From an uncultured Pirellulaceae bacterium (GTDB taxonomy: Bacteria; Planctomycetota; Planctomycetia; Pirellulales; Pirellulaceae), in the NCBI GenBank assembly GCA_937928555.1, contig CALFWR010000132.1, positions 1 to 51,251 of the forward strand: DNA of 51,251 nucleotides, written 5' to 3'. Of this stretch, positions 38,169 to 47,723 are shown piece after piece; within the stretch, counting starts at the first letter, position 1; every line of letters starts with the position of its first letter. Position numbers and translations under genes: made by a program. Below the pieces are notes generated by a model, which had not been told where the DNA came from, did not search any database, and saw only the letters and a program-made list of their open reading frames with translations.

Positions 38169-38624
38169 TCAGTTGGTGCTGTGTACGAATCCGGTTTCCC
38201 AGTCGATCCGACAATCGTGGCAGCGGAAATAAATTGAAGCGCCTTCTTCGAATTCGTTGGCTGATAACTGCCGTGAACATTCCGGGCAGTTGATCCTCGA
38301 AAATCGACGATTCTGTCGCCACAATCCAAGGCCTGCGATCAACGCATCTGCTATCCACCACTGGAGAAATTGAGATTCGGGGAGCCAATCCCCCGACCCC
38401 GCGTGCATGACCACACAAAAAGGCACTCCTAGAATCAGCATGTCAAACATGTGTCCCAGCAGCACCCGGTTTGTCCGTCGCCGCAGAAATCGTGTATTTC
38501 GCCTGAAGTAGCGTGCTTCTGCCTGTTGCTTGGCGACGATTTCTGCCAGCGAACTTGCAAAGCCCGATGGCTCGGTTGAATTTCGGTTGTCGGTTACAAT
38601 TTGTTCATGGTTACTTTCTTTCAT
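38169..38624 (-). CDS. Zinc-ribbon membrane protein, unknown
   Basis: A 151-aa protein with two hydrophobic segments (about residues 56-76 and 87-101) and a C-terminal zinc ribbon: CPECSRQL and, 19 residues on, CHDCRIDW. The N-terminal part is basic and helical. I do not recognise a family. It converges on cdsA with a 3-bp gap, and its ATG at 38624 lies inside the first codons of the divergent PQQ gene (ATG 38607), an 18-bp head-to-head overlap. TTG 38627 is the longer alternative. Confidence 0.6.
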   Translation of the reverse strand: MKESNHEQIVTDNRNSTEPSGFASSLAEIVAKQQAEARYFRRNTRFLRRRTNRVLLGHMFDMLILGVPFCVVMHAGSGDWLPESQFLQWWIADALIAGLGLWRQNRRFSRINCPECSRQLSANEFEEGASIYFRCHDCRIDWETGFVHSTN

Positions 38625-41600
38625 CAATTCAAAAGTCCATTCGTTGCCGCGCTGCTGATCCTGGCAACCATCGCGACATTTTCATCTGATTCCCATGCCC
38701 AGGACGCCAACGCGCAGCTGAGCAAGCTTTACGAGGGCATCAACCTCAAGGTCGCTGATTCGGCATTCCTGTCGGCGCCTCGCGAAGTCGTGCGGCCACT
38801 GTTGCGGACCAGGAAGATGATCTTGGCAGGCGATGTCAAGCAGGCGGTCGATATCCTTGGCGAAATCTTGGCTGACGAGAAACAGGTCGATTACCTGATT
38901 CCCGAATCGATCCGTTCCTACAGCAGCCTGCGGCGGCGCACCGAACGGATCCTTGGCTGGTTGGGTCAGGAGAATCGCCAGGCCTACGAACTGAGATATG
39001 GAATCCGCGCCCGCAAGCAATTGGAAAAGGGGCTTGCCGAGAACGACATGGCGGTTCTAAAAAACGTTTCGGCGCGATATTTTTTCACCAAAGCCGGCGT
39101 CGAATCCACCATGGTGCTTGGCCATCTGGAACTTTCCGCAGGGCGGCCTTCAGCGGCCACGTCGCATTTCTCCAAAGTCCTCCGCTACCCGGAATTGGCT
39201 GCCGATTACGAACCCGAAGTCTCGGTCTTGCTGGCGACCTGCCATCTTTTGGGCGACAGCCGCGTGGCTGCGGACCGCGTCCTTGAGTCTCTCAAAGCCC
39301 GGTACCCCGATGCGACGGTAACGCTGATGGGCGAGACCCGTTCGATTTTTGCAGCGGGTGCCGACCGGATAGGTTGGTTGACGTCGCTGATCGGCGATTC
39401 TGCCCTCTCGGACGACGAGGTCGTCAGCCAATGGTTGATGATGTCCGGCAATCCTGCCCGCACCGGGAAAGTCGGCCATGGCCTTCCGTTGTACGTGCCG
39501 ATCTGGAAGCAGCGACTGGCCGAACCTGATTGGCTTCAGGCAAGGATGGAAGAAAAATTGAACTCTCTTGTTTCCAAAGGCACCGTTCCGGCACCGGCTT
39601 TGCAGCCACTGGTTGTCGGCGATACGGTGTTGCAACGAGGCGCCGATCGGATGTATGGCGTCGACATCGAAACGGGAAAGCGGTTGTGGGCTTATCCACC
39701 GAACCTCGCCTGGAACGCAAACCACGAGGAAGGCGAAGGGGCCGATGCGGCTTACGAAAAAGGCGTTCAGCGTGCCTTCGAAGATGCCGTTTTCGGACAG
39801 GCGGCAAGCGATGGCCGCTTGATTTTCACGATCCCACACCCGGGAGCGGAATCCGACAGTTACTACAACAATCCGTTTCGAAGCTCCCGCAGCAGCAAGC
39901 CGCTGGACTACCGCGTCCACAACGAACTGGTGGCGATTGATTGTCAAAAGCAGGGTGCGGTCAAATGGCGAGTCGGCGGAGCGACCGGATTGGACGAACC
40001 GAAACTGAACAAGGCCGTGTTTCTGGGCGAGCCACTGCCCTTTGAGGGGCTTCTCTATTGTGCGTGTTATATCGACGACGTGATCAAACTGGTCGTGTTG
40101 GACTCGCAAACCGGAGCTCTCCGTTGGGAGATGCAGTTGGCGGCTTTCAACGAACGCAAGATCAAAAAACTTCGGCGGCTTGCTGGGATCACGCCTGCCT
40201 ACGCCAATGGCAAGCTGTTCATGATGACCGGGACCAGCGCCGTGGTGGCGATCGACATCTCGACCCGAAGTCTTCTGTGGGGATACGTTTACAAGCTTGG
40301 CAGCAGCAAGGACAAGGTTGTTTCGGAGGAGAGTTCCGATTCGGATATTTTGCGAGACGCCTGGCGCGATGCCCAGGTCGTGATCGCCAACGGCAAAGTT
40401 CTGCTAACCCCGCGCGAGTCCCGGGATCTCATCTGTCTGGATGCTGACACTGGTTTACCGGCATGGTTCGCTGAAGACGGCATGCGCGTGATTGTGAAAC
40501 GTTCGGCCAAATGGGACATGCACATCGCCGGCATTCACCGGAACCAGGCGATCCTTGTTGGGCGAAATCATGTACGCGGAATCGACCTTGAAAACGGACG
40601 GCAGACGTTCGAAGTTGACTTTTTCAAATACGGCGTGATGTCCGGACGGGGCTACATTGGCAAGGGCTCGCTGTTTTTACCGACGGCCAAAAATTATGTC
40701 ATTCGTATCGACCTGCAAACTCACGAAGTTTCCGAAGCTGCGTTGACCAGCATCATGTTGGGGAACCTTGTCCGGTTCGGCAAAAGAGTCATCTCTCACG
40801 GGGCCGATCAAATCTCCTGCTTTGCGGAACTTGATGCTACCGAAAAAGAGATCGCTGCAACCCGCGAGGGCGTCCTGTCGCCGGAGCGGGCTTTCGTCAA
40901 AGCTCAAACGTTGATCCAACGCGGTGAATTTGAGGACGGCATTGCGCTTGTTGCGGATCTTTCGGAATCCAATCCAAGCTCTGCCTATGCCGATCTGCTG
41001 CTCGGATGCGCAGAACATTTCCTTGTCGATTCTCCGGAAAAGGCATTTCAGGCATACCAGCAATTGAAACGGCTCTATCCCGATCACCCAAGCAAGACGT
41101 TTGATCGTGAGCGAGCTTTTACGGCGCTGCGGGCGGGGAATCTTGACCAGGCCGTCAAATGGAATTTGCAAATGGTTCGCGAGATAATCAATGCGCCAGA
41201 CTCACCTGAAAAAGACAATGACGATCAGCAGAGAGAAGCCGCAACCAGCGAGACCGATGTCTTTATTTCGGCAAGGATGATCGACAGCTTGCCACTGCCA
41301 AACAAAAAGATCGAATTCGAAGCTGAAGGCTTTGTCGAGTCCAGTAATGAGTTGACCGACCAACACACCACGATTCGTTTTACGCGTGAACACTGGCAGC
41401 AGGTTCAGCTTGTTTTGGCATCGAACATTCTGTCGCAAGAGGATCCGGAAAAAGCCAACAACCTGCAGCGTGAACTCAACGCCCTGGTTGTCGAAAACAT
41501 TGACAGAATAACGTTCCTTGACCGGGCACTTTCGCTGATTCCAATTTCATTGCTGTCGAGCGAAACGCTGGTCCGCGTCGCGAAAGTGAAAATGGAAAAA

Positions 41601-43403
41601 GGTCAGACTCTGGCCGCGTTGATATTTACAAAGGAAGCCCTGAAGAAACAACAGAACAACGCGGACCTTCGACTTCTCAAGGCCAGGGTGTTCTTGCAGG
41701 GGAACGATTTCGCGTTTGCCGCAGAGACGTTATCGCGACTGTCGCGGGAGGAGCTTTCGCCAGAGCAGCAAACCGTTTACGACGGAATTGTTCAGCAGTT
41801 GGCCAAGCCGGGAGAGGCAACCCCGTCTGGCTGGTCGGATCCTTCGTCGGTCAATTGGAACTCAACCGTCGCATCCAACGAAAAACCGAAAGGTAAAGGC
41901 CGGTCGGTTATCGACTGCGCCCAAGTCACGCACTGTGACCATCCCCGGTACACGAAAATGAAGATTCTTTTCGACCCGAATTCGGATAACGATGAGCAGT
42001 TGCAAATCACCAACACCACCGGTCAGGTTCGTCAAAAGCTCCGTGTGCGAAAAGAATTTGAATCCAGTGGGGAACAGTCCAGCCAGAACTGGGCAATGTC
42101 GTTTGGCAATGTTGGCATTCTACGCAATGAACATGATTATTACTTTTTGGACTGGTTCCGGATCTTCAGCGGGCAGAACCCGACGCTTTGGAAAATGAAC
42201 ACTGCCGACATCGGCAGCAGTCGAATAACGTTTCCTGAATCTCAAAACGTGTTCCTGTTTGCCAATGGTTCCCTGCAATGCCGCGATGTGCTGACCGGTG
42301 CAGTGTTGTGGCGACGAGAGCTCAAAGGCCAACCGCTGCAGATTACGTCTGCGGGGGACACCATTTTCGTTTGGCTTGAGCGTTTCAGCACATGGGCGCG
42401 GTTCGATGCCGAGACTGGCCGCCTGGTCGGCCAAACCCAGTCGATTCATGCTCATCCGATTGGGATGCGTTGGGGTACGACGATCGTTAACCGCCCACTG
42501 CAAAAAGCCGGGCCTGAAAAACAGTGGCTTCTGGAAGTTCTGGAACTTGCCAGCGGAAAAACGCTGTGGAGCAAAGTCACTTCCTCCCAAAGTTGTCGTG
42601 ATTATTCCAACAGCCTGATGTTTGTGCTCGAAAAAGACGGTCAACTGGAAGTGGTCGATTTCAGGACCGGCAAGGTGCTCGGCGAAAGCAAAATTGATCT
42701 TGGTCCCGCGGATCTTGCCCGACTCCAGTCGCTGCGGGTGTATCGCCACAGCGCGGGATTTGTGTTGCACGTTGGAATCAAAAGCAAATATCCCTCCGAG
42801 TTCCGTCGTGGCCAGACTACGTACGAGATTCAGGACGCTTACGGGACAGAGATGTCAGGGCCGGTCATCCTGCTCGACGCTGAAACCTTCGAGCCAAAAT
42901 GGAATCGGCCAGCGAGACTCTCGCGGATGGCATGGCTGAATTCGCAGCCATGGAACTCGCCGTTTTTGATATTTAATCAGAACGTAAAACGTGAGCGCCC
43001 CGGGGATTACAAATATTTTGACAGCCTGGTCCTGATCGATGCTCGCGACGGACGACTGGCAATGCTGTCGGCCCTGGAGCATTCGAACTGGAGTTCTCCT
43101 TTGGTGAAACTTTCCCTTACGGGCGACGGCACGGATGTTCAGCAAACGATGCTTCTGTCCAACGACACGCAGCAGGTGGAAGTGAATCTTGTCAACAGGC
43201 CGCTTCCGCCAGCCCCACCGGTTGATCTTGGCAATCGTGGTCACATTCCATTCAGAGACCCGTTGCTGCCACCACCAAGCGGTGTTCTGGAAGACGTCAA
43301 CTCGGATCGATTCAAAAACCTTGCCATCGAAGCGGCGAAAAAGCGCGACGCCCAGAGTCAACAGCAGTCCGGCAGGCTCAAGGAGAAAATGGGAGTCCGT
43401 TAA
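38607..43403 (+). CDS. Large exported PQQ-like beta-propeller protein with TPR-like region
   Basis: A 1598-aa protein with a signal peptide (SPFVAALLILATIATFSS, cut near AHAQ/SHAQ). An N-terminal helical region (about 30-240) is followed by BamB-like PQQ blades, for example LQRGADRMYGVDIETGKRLW, VVLDSQTGALRWEMQL and VVAIDISTRSLLWGY. A central tetratricopeptide-like region (about 750-1080) follows, then a second set of blades (FANGSLQCRDVLTGAVLWRRE; VVDFRTGKVLGES). The end is a Pro-rich charged tail. No catalytic residues of quinoprotein dehydrogenases are seen, so a scaffold or surface-assembly role is more likely than an enzyme. Such giant two-propeller proteins recur in planctomycetes. Confidence 0.8.
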   Translation: MVTFFHQFKSPFVAALLILATIATFSSDSHAQDANAQLSKLYEGINLKVADSAFLSAPREVVRPLLRTRKMILAGDVKQAVDILGEILADEKQVDYLIPESIRSYSSLRRRTERILGWLGQENRQAYELRYGIRARKQLEKGLAENDMAVLKNVSARYFFTKAGVESTMVLGHLELSAGRPSAATSHFSKVLRYPELAADYEPEVSVLLATCHLLGDSRVAADRVLESLKARYPDATVTLMGETRSIFAAGADRIGWLTSLIGDSALSDDEVVSQWLMMSGNPARTGKVGHGLPLYVPIWKQRLAEPDWLQARMEEKLNSLVSKGTVPAPALQPLVVGDTVLQRGADRMYGVDIETGKRLWAYPPNLAWNANHEEGEGADAAYEKGVQRAFEDAVFGQAASDGRLIFTIPHPGAESDSYYNNPFRSSRSSKPLDYRVHNELVAIDCQKQGAVKWRVGGATGLDEPKLNKAVFLGEPLPFEGLLYCACYIDDVIKLVVLDSQTGALRWEMQLAAFNERKIKKLRRLAGITPAYANGKLFMMTGTSAVVAIDISTRSLLWGYVYKLGSSKDKVVSEESSDSDILRDAWRDAQVVIANGKVLLTPRESRDLICLDADTGLPAWFAEDGMRVIVKRSAKWDMHIAGIHRNQAILVGRNHVRGIDLENGRQTFEVDFFKYGVMSGRGYIGKGSLFLPTAKNYVIRIDLQTHEVSEAALTSIMLGNLVRFGKRVISHGADQISCFAELDATEKEIAATREGVLSPERAFVKAQTLIQRGEFEDGIALVADLSESNPSSAYADLLLGCAEHFLVDSPEKAFQAYQQLKRLYPDHPSKTFDRERAFTALRAGNLDQAVKWNLQMVREIINAPDSPEKDNDDQQREAATSETDVFISARMIDSLPLPNKKIEFEAEGFVESSNELTDQHTTIRFTREHWQQVQLVLASNILSQEDPEKANNLQRELNALVVENIDRITFLDRALSLIPISLLSSETLVRVAKVKMEKGQTLAALIFTKEALKKQQNNADLRLLKARVFLQGNDFAFAAETLSRLSREELSPEQQTVYDGIVQQLAKPGEATPSGWSDPSSVNWNSTVASNEKPKGKGRSVIDCAQVTHCDHPRYTKMKILFDPNSDNDEQLQITNTTGQVRQKLRVRKEFESSGEQSSQNWAMSFGNVGILRNEHDYYFLDWFRIFSGQNPTLWKMNTADIGSSRITFPESQNVFLFANGSLQCRDVLTGAVLWRRELKGQPLQITSAGDTIFVWLERFSTWARFDAETGRLVGQTQSIHAHPIGMRWGTTIVNRPLQKAGPEKQWLLEVLELASGKTLWSKVTSSQSCRDYSNSLMFVLEKDGQLEVVDFRTGKVLGESKIDLGPADLARLQSLRVYRHSAGFVLHVGIKSKYPSEFRRGQTTYEIQDAYGTEMSGPVILLDAETFEPKWNRPARLSRMAWLNSQPWNSPFLIFNQNVKRERPGDYKYFDSLVLIDARDGRLAMLSALEHSNWSSPLVKLSLTGDGTDVQQTMLLSNDTQQVEVNLVNRPLPPAPPVDLGNRGHIPFRDPLLPPPSGVLEDVNSDRFKNLAIEAAKKRDAQSQQQSGRLKEKMGVR

Positions 43404-43424
43404 AGGACCGCGTTGCGAAATCAG

Positions 43425-43925
43425 TCAGGCGTTGTAGACGTTTTCGAATTTGTTTTGCAGATCCATGTCGGGAAAAATCTGCTTGACGTGATGCTTGAGA
43501 TGCTCGACGTAGTCCGGCATGATGAACTTCAATGTGAACGGACCGGTGTCATTGATCGTGATCGTGTTGTCAAGATGCTTTGGGTCCACGTTCTCGATCA
43601 GCCATGCAATGTGCTGGTTGTAGGTTTTCCAGAGAGTCACCATGTTTGCGTAGTCCGCCAGCGCCCAGTTTTGCAGCAGCACCCACTGGTCCTGCTGATA
43701 GCCCGGGAATTTGAGGTCGTTCTGTTGCATCATGCGAACGAACTTTTGCTGGTTGTTGCAAGCCGAATCAATCAGGTGGCCCAGAATCTCTTTTCGGGAC
43801 CACTTTAGCGGGCTCGGTCGTTTGGCAAGATCGGGTTCGCCGGCAATCGATTCGAGTTTCGCAACTGTCAGGCCGACGACCTCGCGCAGTTCGGCAGCGG
43901 AAGATTTGAGCAGGTCGGTGGACAT
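43425..43925 (-). CDS. DinB/YfiT superfamily protein
   Basis: A 166-aa four-helix-bundle protein of the DinB metal-binding superfamily. KWSRKEILGHLIDSACNNQQ supplies His50, and DYVEHLKHHVKQI supplies His142 and His146, the H...H-x3-H set for a divalent metal. Members include thiol transferases (bacillithiol, mycothiol) and proteins of unknown role. The start at 43925 fits the family; upstream codons in the same frame run into the 187-bp element A3. Weak ribosome site. It converges on the PQQ gene with a 21-bp gap. Confidence 0.82.
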   Translation of the reverse strand: MSTDLLKSSAAELREVVGLTVAKLESIAGEPDLAKRPSPLKWSRKEILGHLIDSACNNQQKFVRMMQQNDLKFPGYQQDQWVLLQNWALADYANMVTLWKTYNQHIAWLIENVDPKHLDNTITINDTGPFTLKFIMPDYVEHLKHHVKQIFPDMDLQNKFENVYNA

Positions 43926-43971
43926 GGTGTAGCTCGGTAAAAGGCCTGCCGAAGCAGTGGCGGTGATTAAC

Positions 43972-44157
43972 CCCGGATTATTCACGAGGCGTGGGCGTCA
44001 GAATCAGTTGAGACAATGATACGCGACTCTGATGCGATGAAACGATCGCTGTGGTTTTCATCTACTGGACGATTTACATTTCTTGTTGAAATTCAGTTTT
44101 TCCCTTGCTGATGTTGGCCAGACGAGAATCAACGCCCGTCGTCGTGAATAATCCGGG
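43972..44157 (-). mobile_element. 186-bp MITE-like element, subfamily A, copy A3, with 5-bp target duplication
   Basis: A complete copy in reverse orientation, with 16-bp perfect terminal inverted repeats and over 90% identity by eye to A2, A1 and A5. It is flanked by perfect direct repeats TTAAC (43967-43971 and 44158-44162). It lies between the divergent DinB-like and pseudokinase genes, close enough to the DinB start (46 bp) to affect its promoter. Confidence 0.93.
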
Positions 44158-44432
44158 TTAACGCATGGGGCAGCGGAACGCGTTATCATAGCAAGACCGG
44201 TCAAATTCAGCCAAGCCGCAAAGTATCCGGGATGACCGTAACCGGGCGCAGTGGTCACCGAAACGTTAAAACAGGTGGGCAAATCGATCGATTTTGGGCT
44301 ACCTCGCCAAACGGCGCACAAAATCGATACTCAAGCAGCGGGCTACTGCATAAAATTGAAATCAGACCTGAAGTTGCAGTTACTTCTGTTTTGCAGTTCC
44401 TTTTATTTCGTACACCACTCCCCAGTTCGATC

Positions 44433-46100
44433 GTGGAAAACACACAGGTAGGCCCCTTTCTGATCCTTAAACGGCTTGGCAAAAGCCGTCGTCAGAAAGT
44501 TTTCCATGCCCGGCAGCAGAAACAGGACAGGGATGTGGTGCTTAAATTTATCAGCGTGCCACCGTCGGTGCCGTGGATCAAAGCCATCGACAAGATCCAG
44601 CGGGAAGCCGAGGAACTTAGGAAACTCAAGCACAGGAACCTAGTCCGCGTTTACGGGGCCGGAGTTCACGAAGAGGGGCAACAAATTTTCTTTGCCGGTG
44701 AACTTGTCGAAGGCGAGCCTCTTTCGTCGATTTTGGCGCGTCGCGGAAAACTGATGCCGGACCTTGTCGCCGACTACGGCCATCAGATCGCAGAAGCTCT
44801 CAAGTACATTCACAATCGCGAGATCATTCACTCGAAACTGACGCCTGAAAAGATCATCATTACCGCCGACAACAAAGTAAAGCTGGTGGACATTCGTTTG
44901 AACCGCGCCAAGAAACGGCGCTGGGACGCGACGCGAAAACGTGACCTTGAGATCGCTGCCTACATGGCTCCGGAACAGTTTGACGAAGGAGCCACTCAAA
45001 AATCGGATTTCTATTCGCTGGGCGTGATTCTTTACGAGATGCTGACCGGCAAGTTGCCATACGAGCCCGACACGATGGGCCGGATGGCGCGCACCAAAAA
45101 AGAAGCCGAAGTTCCGTCGATCTCCGCAGAGATTATGAACTGCCCGATCTGGATGGACAAAATCGTCACTCAAATGCTGCAACCGGAACCGCGGATGCGT
45201 CCGCACTCGGCCCGTGCGATCACGTTTGCCTTCGAGGAAATTAAAAAGATTGACGCGACGCAGAAGTCGGCCGTCTCGCAGGTCTCGGGAAACTTCAACC
45301 CGCTCACCGCCGGCACCGACAAAACAGAAGCTCACCGGATCCTGGGCAAAAAACAACGCAAAGTCGTCGACGAAGAACCGTTTTGGAAAAAAACGCCCTT
45401 TATGGTTGCGGCACTGTTGGGGATCATGGCTCTGGTTTGCGCGATGGCGTTCTGGCCTGCGGATGAGGCCGGATTGCTGAAGCGGGCTGAAGTCCAAGTT
45501 CAGTCTTCCAATCCAGAAAAATGGAGTGAAGCTTCGATTCAACTTGCCGAACTGATGGCCAGCGACGACGATGAAATCAACGTTCAGGCTGCCGAGCTGT
45601 TTTACGAAAATCGCGAGCAAATGCTTGAAGGCACCGCCAATCGTGGCATCATGGCACCGGCTTATTCCAAGAATGTCAACGATTACATCGCCGCCGTCCA
45701 GGACTTGCTGGCCGGCAAAAAGAACGATGCCATTGAAGCTTTTAAGAATCTTGTCACCCGGGTCGATCCTGCCGGTGACGAACGTCACATCCATCGTGCC
45801 GCAGCAAAAAAGCTTCAGCAGATGGCGACCGAAATCAGGTTGCCGGATGATTCTGCGACGCTGCTGGCGATGGTTGAATCCTGTGGCCGATCCACCAACG
45901 AACTTGAACTTGTGCAGTCCGAAAAAACGTTAGGCCGAATCGCGATCTCATTTGCCGGCAAGCGATCGCACGAGGAAGTCCACGTAAAGGCGATCGAGAC
46001 GCTCGAATTTGTTCGTGAGCAACTTCGTCGCGTTCGCGCGGGTGAACCTCTGGCCGCACCCGGTGATTCAGAAACGCCTGCCGATGAAAACGGTCAGTAG
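44433..46100 (+). CDS. Membrane-anchored protein pseudokinase
   Basis: A 555-aa protein with a Hanks-type kinase fold. The glycine loop is degenerate (LGKSRRQKV), the VAIK Lys remains (VVLKF, Lys38), and the HRDLKPEN loop reads HSKLTPEK (133-140), so the catalytic Asp and metal-binding Asn are both Lys. DFG is DIR (153-155). APE (179-181) and DFYSLGVILYEML are kept, so the fold should stand. A membrane helix (about 323-341) follows, then a helical, TPR-like domain. Phosphotransfer is unlikely; a signalling or scaffold role is inferred. GTG 44433 is chosen because the kinase fold starts there; an ATG at 44232 adds 67 residues that look non-coding. Confidence 0.75.
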   Translation: MENTQVGPFLILKRLGKSRRQKVFHARQQKQDRDVVLKFISVPPSVPWIKAIDKIQREAEELRKLKHRNLVRVYGAGVHEEGQQIFFAGELVEGEPLSSILARRGKLMPDLVADYGHQIAEALKYIHNREIIHSKLTPEKIIITADNKVKLVDIRLNRAKKRRWDATRKRDLEIAAYMAPEQFDEGATQKSDFYSLGVILYEMLTGKLPYEPDTMGRMARTKKEAEVPSISAEIMNCPIWMDKIVTQMLQPEPRMRPHSARAITFAFEEIKKIDATQKSAVSQVSGNFNPLTAGTDKTEAHRILGKKQRKVVDEEPFWKKTPFMVAALLGIMALVCAMAFWPADEAGLLKRAEVQVQSSNPEKWSEASIQLAELMASDDDEINVQAAELFYENREQMLEGTANRGIMAPAYSKNVNDYIAAVQDLLAGKKNDAIEAFKNLVTRVDPAGDERHIHRAAAKKLQQMATEIRLPDDSATLLAMVESCGRSTNELELVQSEKTLGRIAISFAGKRSHEEVHVKAIETLEFVREQLRRVRAGEPLAAPGDSETPADENGQ

Positions 46101-46187
46101 AGTATGGCTTGCTGGTTTGTTTACAATTGTTAACTCGGATTATTTACAATCGTTCTCGATATTTGACTCCAACTGCAAATCAAGCAT

Positions 46188-46817
46188 ATGAAACCGCCTG
46201 TCGTTCTTGACCACCCGCTGGTCGACTGCCATTTGACTGTCTTGAGAGATCGCGAAACGACAAGCGCAGAATTCCGGCAGTCCGTTCGGCGGCTTTCGAT
46301 GCTGTTGGCGCATTCGGCCACCGGCGGGCTTGCGACAAGCGATGTGCAAATCCAGACACCGATTCAGGCGATGACGGGTAAAACGTTGGCCAGCCGAATC
46401 GGGCTTGTCCCTATTTTGCGAGCGGGAATCGGAATGGTGGAGCCCATGTTGGACCTGATTCCGACCTCCGAGGTGTGGCATCTGGGGCTGTACCGCGATG
46501 AAGAAACCGCCAAACCGGTGTCTTACTACAGCAAGCTTCCCGAAAGCTCACCGGTGGAAGTAGCTTTTGTTCTTGACCCGATGCTTGCTACCGGAGGATC
46601 GGCAGCACTGGCCTGCGAAACGCTGCTCAACTGGGGCGTTTCCAACATCAAAATGCTGTCCATCATTTCAGCTCCCGAAGGCATCGACCGGATGACCACC
46701 GAGTTTCCGCAAATCGAGCTGCACACATGCGTCATCGACGAACGGCTTAACGAGGACGCGTTCATCGTTCCGGGACTTGGTGACGCCGGCGATCGAATCT
46801 TTAATACGATTACCTAG
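46188..46817 (+). CDS. upp: Uracil phosphoribosyltransferase
   Basis: A 209-aa salvage enzyme that joins uracil and PRPP to UMP. VLDPMLATGGSA (about 128-139) is the PRPP-binding motif; GLVPILRAGIGMVEPM, LGLYRDEETAKPV and the end GLGDAGDRIFNT are all as in Upp. Full length and intact. It starts 87 bp after the pseudokinase stop. The spacer carries GGATTATTTACAA, which resembles the terminus of the 187-bp element. Confidence 0.96.
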   Translation: MKPPVVLDHPLVDCHLTVLRDRETTSAEFRQSVRRLSMLLAHSATGGLATSDVQIQTPIQAMTGKTLASRIGLVPILRAGIGMVEPMLDLIPTSEVWHLGLYRDEETAKPVSYYSKLPESSPVEVAFVLDPMLATGGSAALACETLLNWGVSNIKMLSIISAPEGIDRMTTEFPQIELHTCVIDERLNEDAFIVPGLGDAGDRIFNTIT

Positions 46818-46844
46818 TCGAATCTGCAACGCCACGGACACATC

Positions 46845-47681
46845 ATGCCGCAGATTTTTGCTTGCCCTCATTGCCAGAGCAGCTTCCAGGTTCCTGACGA
46901 CAGTGCAGGGCAGTCGTTTGGATGCCCGTCGTGCAACCAGGCGGTCGAAGTGCCGGCTCAACACGCGGAACCGGTTGTCTTTGGTTGCCCCGACTGTTTA
47001 CAGGGTTTTGGTGTGACCCCGGACATGGAAGGTGAAACGCTTGCTTGTCCGCACTGCCACGCCATGGTGATGGTTTCCCTCGCCGGCGTCGATCAGGAAA
47101 AGCCAGAAGAAGAAAGTTTCGTTTTCGACGAACCGCCCGGGTCGACTGAAGGGCAGGCAGAATCAACCGAAGAACCTTCCTCCGAGCCGATCGCCGCCCG
47201 GGACTCGGGCCTGGTCACGATAGACCAAGACGCAGCGCCCGCAAAAAAAGCCGGTTTTTTCTCGCGATTTAAACGAAAGCAATCTTTATCAGCGGAAGAG
47301 TCCGAGCAACCGACTTTGCAGCAGGGCGAACCTTCTGATGAATCGGCATCGCCTACAGAACAGGCCAATCCGCCGGTAGACGAATTCCAGCCCAAGCCCG
47401 TGGACCACTTACTGCCGCCAAAATTTGAGGTTCCCGACCCTGTCAGATTTCCCTCACGCAAGGACGGCACTGTTTTGTTGCCCGACGGCAAAGGCGGGTA
47501 CAGTTCCGCAGATCCAAGCACGGTCACGATCACGCACAACGGTCAGGTTTACCATTTGAAAAAGATGACGCCGCAGCAACGTCAACGCCGCAGGATCATT
47601 CACAACAGCATCGCGATCGTTATCGCCCTGGCACTGCTTTGGCTGACACTGGACGCGATTGGCTTTGACCTGCTGAACTAG
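46845..47681 (+). CDS. Tandem zinc-ribbon protein with C-terminal membrane anchor
   Basis: A 278-aa protein with eight CxxC cysteines in two tandem ribbons: Cys7/10 with 27/30 and Cys48/51 with 68/71 (CPHC, CPSC, CPDC, CPHC), an MJ0042-like pattern common in planctomycetes. A long acidic disordered linker (about 85-190, rich in Glu/Ser/Pro) follows, and a single membrane helix near residues 250-270 (IAIVIALALLWLTLDAI). The ribbons should face the cytoplasm. Function unknown; a redox or metal sensor or protein-interaction adaptor are options. It follows upp by 27 bp. Confidence 0.7.
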   Translation: MPQIFACPHCQSSFQVPDDSAGQSFGCPSCNQAVEVPAQHAEPVVFGCPDCLQGFGVTPDMEGETLACPHCHAMVMVSLAGVDQEKPEEESFVFDEPPGSTEGQAESTEEPSSEPIAARDSGLVTIDQDAAPAKKAGFFSRFKRKQSLSAEESEQPTLQQGEPSDESASPTEQANPPVDEFQPKPVDHLLPPKFEVPDPVRFPSRKDGTVLLPDGKGGYSSADPSTVTITHNGQVYHLKKMTPQQRQRRRIIHNSIAIVIALALLWLTLDAIGFDLLN

Positions 47682-47723
47682 ATTCGTGGCCGGAGGGGTT
47701 GGTTCGAACCGCCGGTCGCCCCA

